A stretch of DNA of 64,000 bases from Bacillota bacterium (GTDB lineage Bacteria > Bacillota > UBA4882 > UBA8346): the NCBI GenBank assembly GCA_023402395.1, contig JAEYGI010000040.1, positions 806,001-870,000 of the forward strand, in the 5' to 3' direction. The notes under the pieces were generated by a model. It saw only the letters and a list, made by a program, of their open reading frames with translations, did not search any database and had not been told where the DNA came from. Shown piece by piece: positions 63,190 to 64,000 of the stretch (positions are counted from its first letter, which is position 1; each line of letters begins with the position of its first letter). Made by a program: the position numbers and the translations under genes.

Positions 63190-63912
63190 TCAGATCCGTT
63201 CTTTCCACTCTTTGAGGATCATTCCCTTTTCGGCGTTGCCGTTAATAATATTTTGATAACTGGGGTTTTTCTCGGTTCGCAGGTAAAAATCGACTTTCTG
63301 TTTGCGCTGCCAATAATAGACGTACCCATAGTGCTTCACCCAGACGTCGATCTCTTTTTTGGTGCCGGCGATTCCCTTGGGAATCCGGCCACAATGATGG
63401 TTTCCGGCAAATCCCGACGGAATGAATTGCAAGTTGGCCGGATTTTGTCCCCAGGTCGTCCAGAGCGCGTCCTTCCAAAACTGTCCCCACTTGGATTGTT
63501 CATCCCGGTAATGGTGAAGATCGTTCCAGAAATAAAGCAGCCGGAGACGGAAGATGGTATATTGGGGGTTTCGCGGATCGATGGCGGCGATTTCATCGAG
63601 AATGGTCCGGGCGGCTTTTTTCTCTAAGACTTCATCGCCGTCAAGGGCCAAAACCCAATCGGGCTTGAACGACAAGGTATATTTGAGCAATTTATTTTTA
63701 TCCCGGACTTGGTCCGATACCGGACGAAGCTGCCGGTAGTAGCGGACTTTGGGAAATTTTTGGCAGATCTGGGGCGTCTGATCGGTGGAACCGTCATCCA
63801 GAATTACGATATGATCCGCGAGCTTCGAGGTTTCAGCCAGGGAGTCGCCAATCCACATCGCGACATTTTTAATCCGCATGCTGCATGCGATCACCGGTTT
63901 CTTTGTCAACAA
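63190..63912 (-). CDS. Family 2 glycosyltransferase
   Basis: A 240-residue GT-A enzyme of the WaaE/KdtX-like type: VIACSMRIKNVAMWIGDSL, VILDDGSTDQT, and the metal motif LALDGDEVL. Such enzymes add single sugars to surface glycans; donor and acceptor are not evident. TTG 63912 follows AAGGAGG. It may be co-transcribed with a gene that begins beyond the window. Confidence 0.88.
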   Translation of the reverse strand: MLTKKPVIACSMRIKNVAMWIGDSLAETSKLADHIVILDDGSTDQTPQICQKFPKVRYYRQLRPVSDQVRDKNKLLKYTLSFKPDWVLALDGDEVLEKKAARTILDEIAAIDPRNPQYTIFRLRLLYFWNDLHHYRDEQSKWGQFWKDALWTTWGQNPANLQFIPSGFAGNHHCGRIPKGIAGTKKEIDVWVKHYGYVYYWQRKQKVDFYLRTEKNPSYQNIINGNAEKGMILKEWKERI

Positions 63913-63951
63913 ACGATCCTCCTTATATTCCTAAAAAGCCTGACAACGAAG

Positions 63952-64000
63952 TCAGCCGCAGCAAGTTCCGTTACAAGACTTTACTGCGTCAATGGCAGAA
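63952..64000 (-). CDS. Possible 3' end of a gene entering from beyond the window
   Basis: The minus strand is open from the window edge to a TGA at 63952, ending SCNGTCCG. It lies 40 bases before the GT2 gene. Only 15 residues are visible, so it could be chance. Confidence 0.25.
   Translation of the reverse strand, partial: SAIDAVKSCNGTCCG

Overview
The window (64 kb, roughly half G+C) reads as chromosome of a spore-forming member of the Bacillota (Firmicutes). The evidence is spoIIM, a four-block SPOCS-domain spore protein, a DegS/DegU pair, a SAM-I riboswitch ahead of metK, and classic Firmicutes gene orders: sua5/ywlE/upp/wecB/atp; accD-accA-pfkA-pyk; scpA-scpB; rbgA-rnhB-ylqG-ylqH-yraN-yifB. 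One secreted protein (55211-55771) looks like an outer-membrane beta-barrel ending in Phe, so the lineage may be diderm; this is an inference from a single gene. TTG starts behind good Shine-Dalgarno sites are unusually common (sua5, atpZ, atpE, accD, pyk, trx, xerD, yifB and others).

Layout. 0-6.5 kb: glucosyl-3-phosphoglycerate synthase-like protein (5'-partial), Sua5, a DUF3108 lipoprotein, a YwlE-type phosphatase with a coiled-coil insert, upp and wecB. 6.5-13.5 kb: complete F-type ATP synthase operon (atpZ-I-B-E-F-H-A-G-D-C), whose c subunit carries two membrane carboxylates like the Na+ rotor of Fusobacterium. 13.5-20.6 kb: radical SAM activase-like gene, DedA, nucleoside salvage (deoB, pdp) and a membrane-fused spermidine synthase-like gene. 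20.8-27.1 kb: tRNA-Pro(CGG), beta-CASP nuclease-like protein, a SpeD-like protein without the usual catalytic residues, a TldD/TldE pair and a frameshifted EamA transporter. 27.5-34 kb: fatty-acid and glycolytic block (accD, accA, pfkA, pyk), thioredoxin and the riboswitch-controlled metK. 34-37 kb: DegS/DegU, an unusual phased repeat region with a DnaA-box-like cluster, a lone Flp pilin and a lone receiver domain. 37-46.5 kb: nucleoside kinase, site-2 protease-like protein, HD protein, scpAB, DUF3866, Nudix, spoIIM, xerD. 46.7-53.5 kb: ribosome assembly, RNase HII, FliK-like and FlhB-like proteins, YraN, YifB. 53.7-64 kb: accessory region with small orphan genes, LysM and CAP proteins, the SPOCS protein, sugar/surface genes and several structured repeats.

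The least explained features are three intergenic repeat arrays (18.7, 35.9-36.1 and 62.7-63.1 kb). They have different sequences but share a 21- or 42-bp period. One consists of spaced palindromes, one of helically phased hexamers running into TGTGGATAA boxes, and one of TGTGGATAT motifs. Also notable are a two-state hairpin leader before the nucleoside kinase gene and two nested inverted-repeat elements around 56.9 kb.
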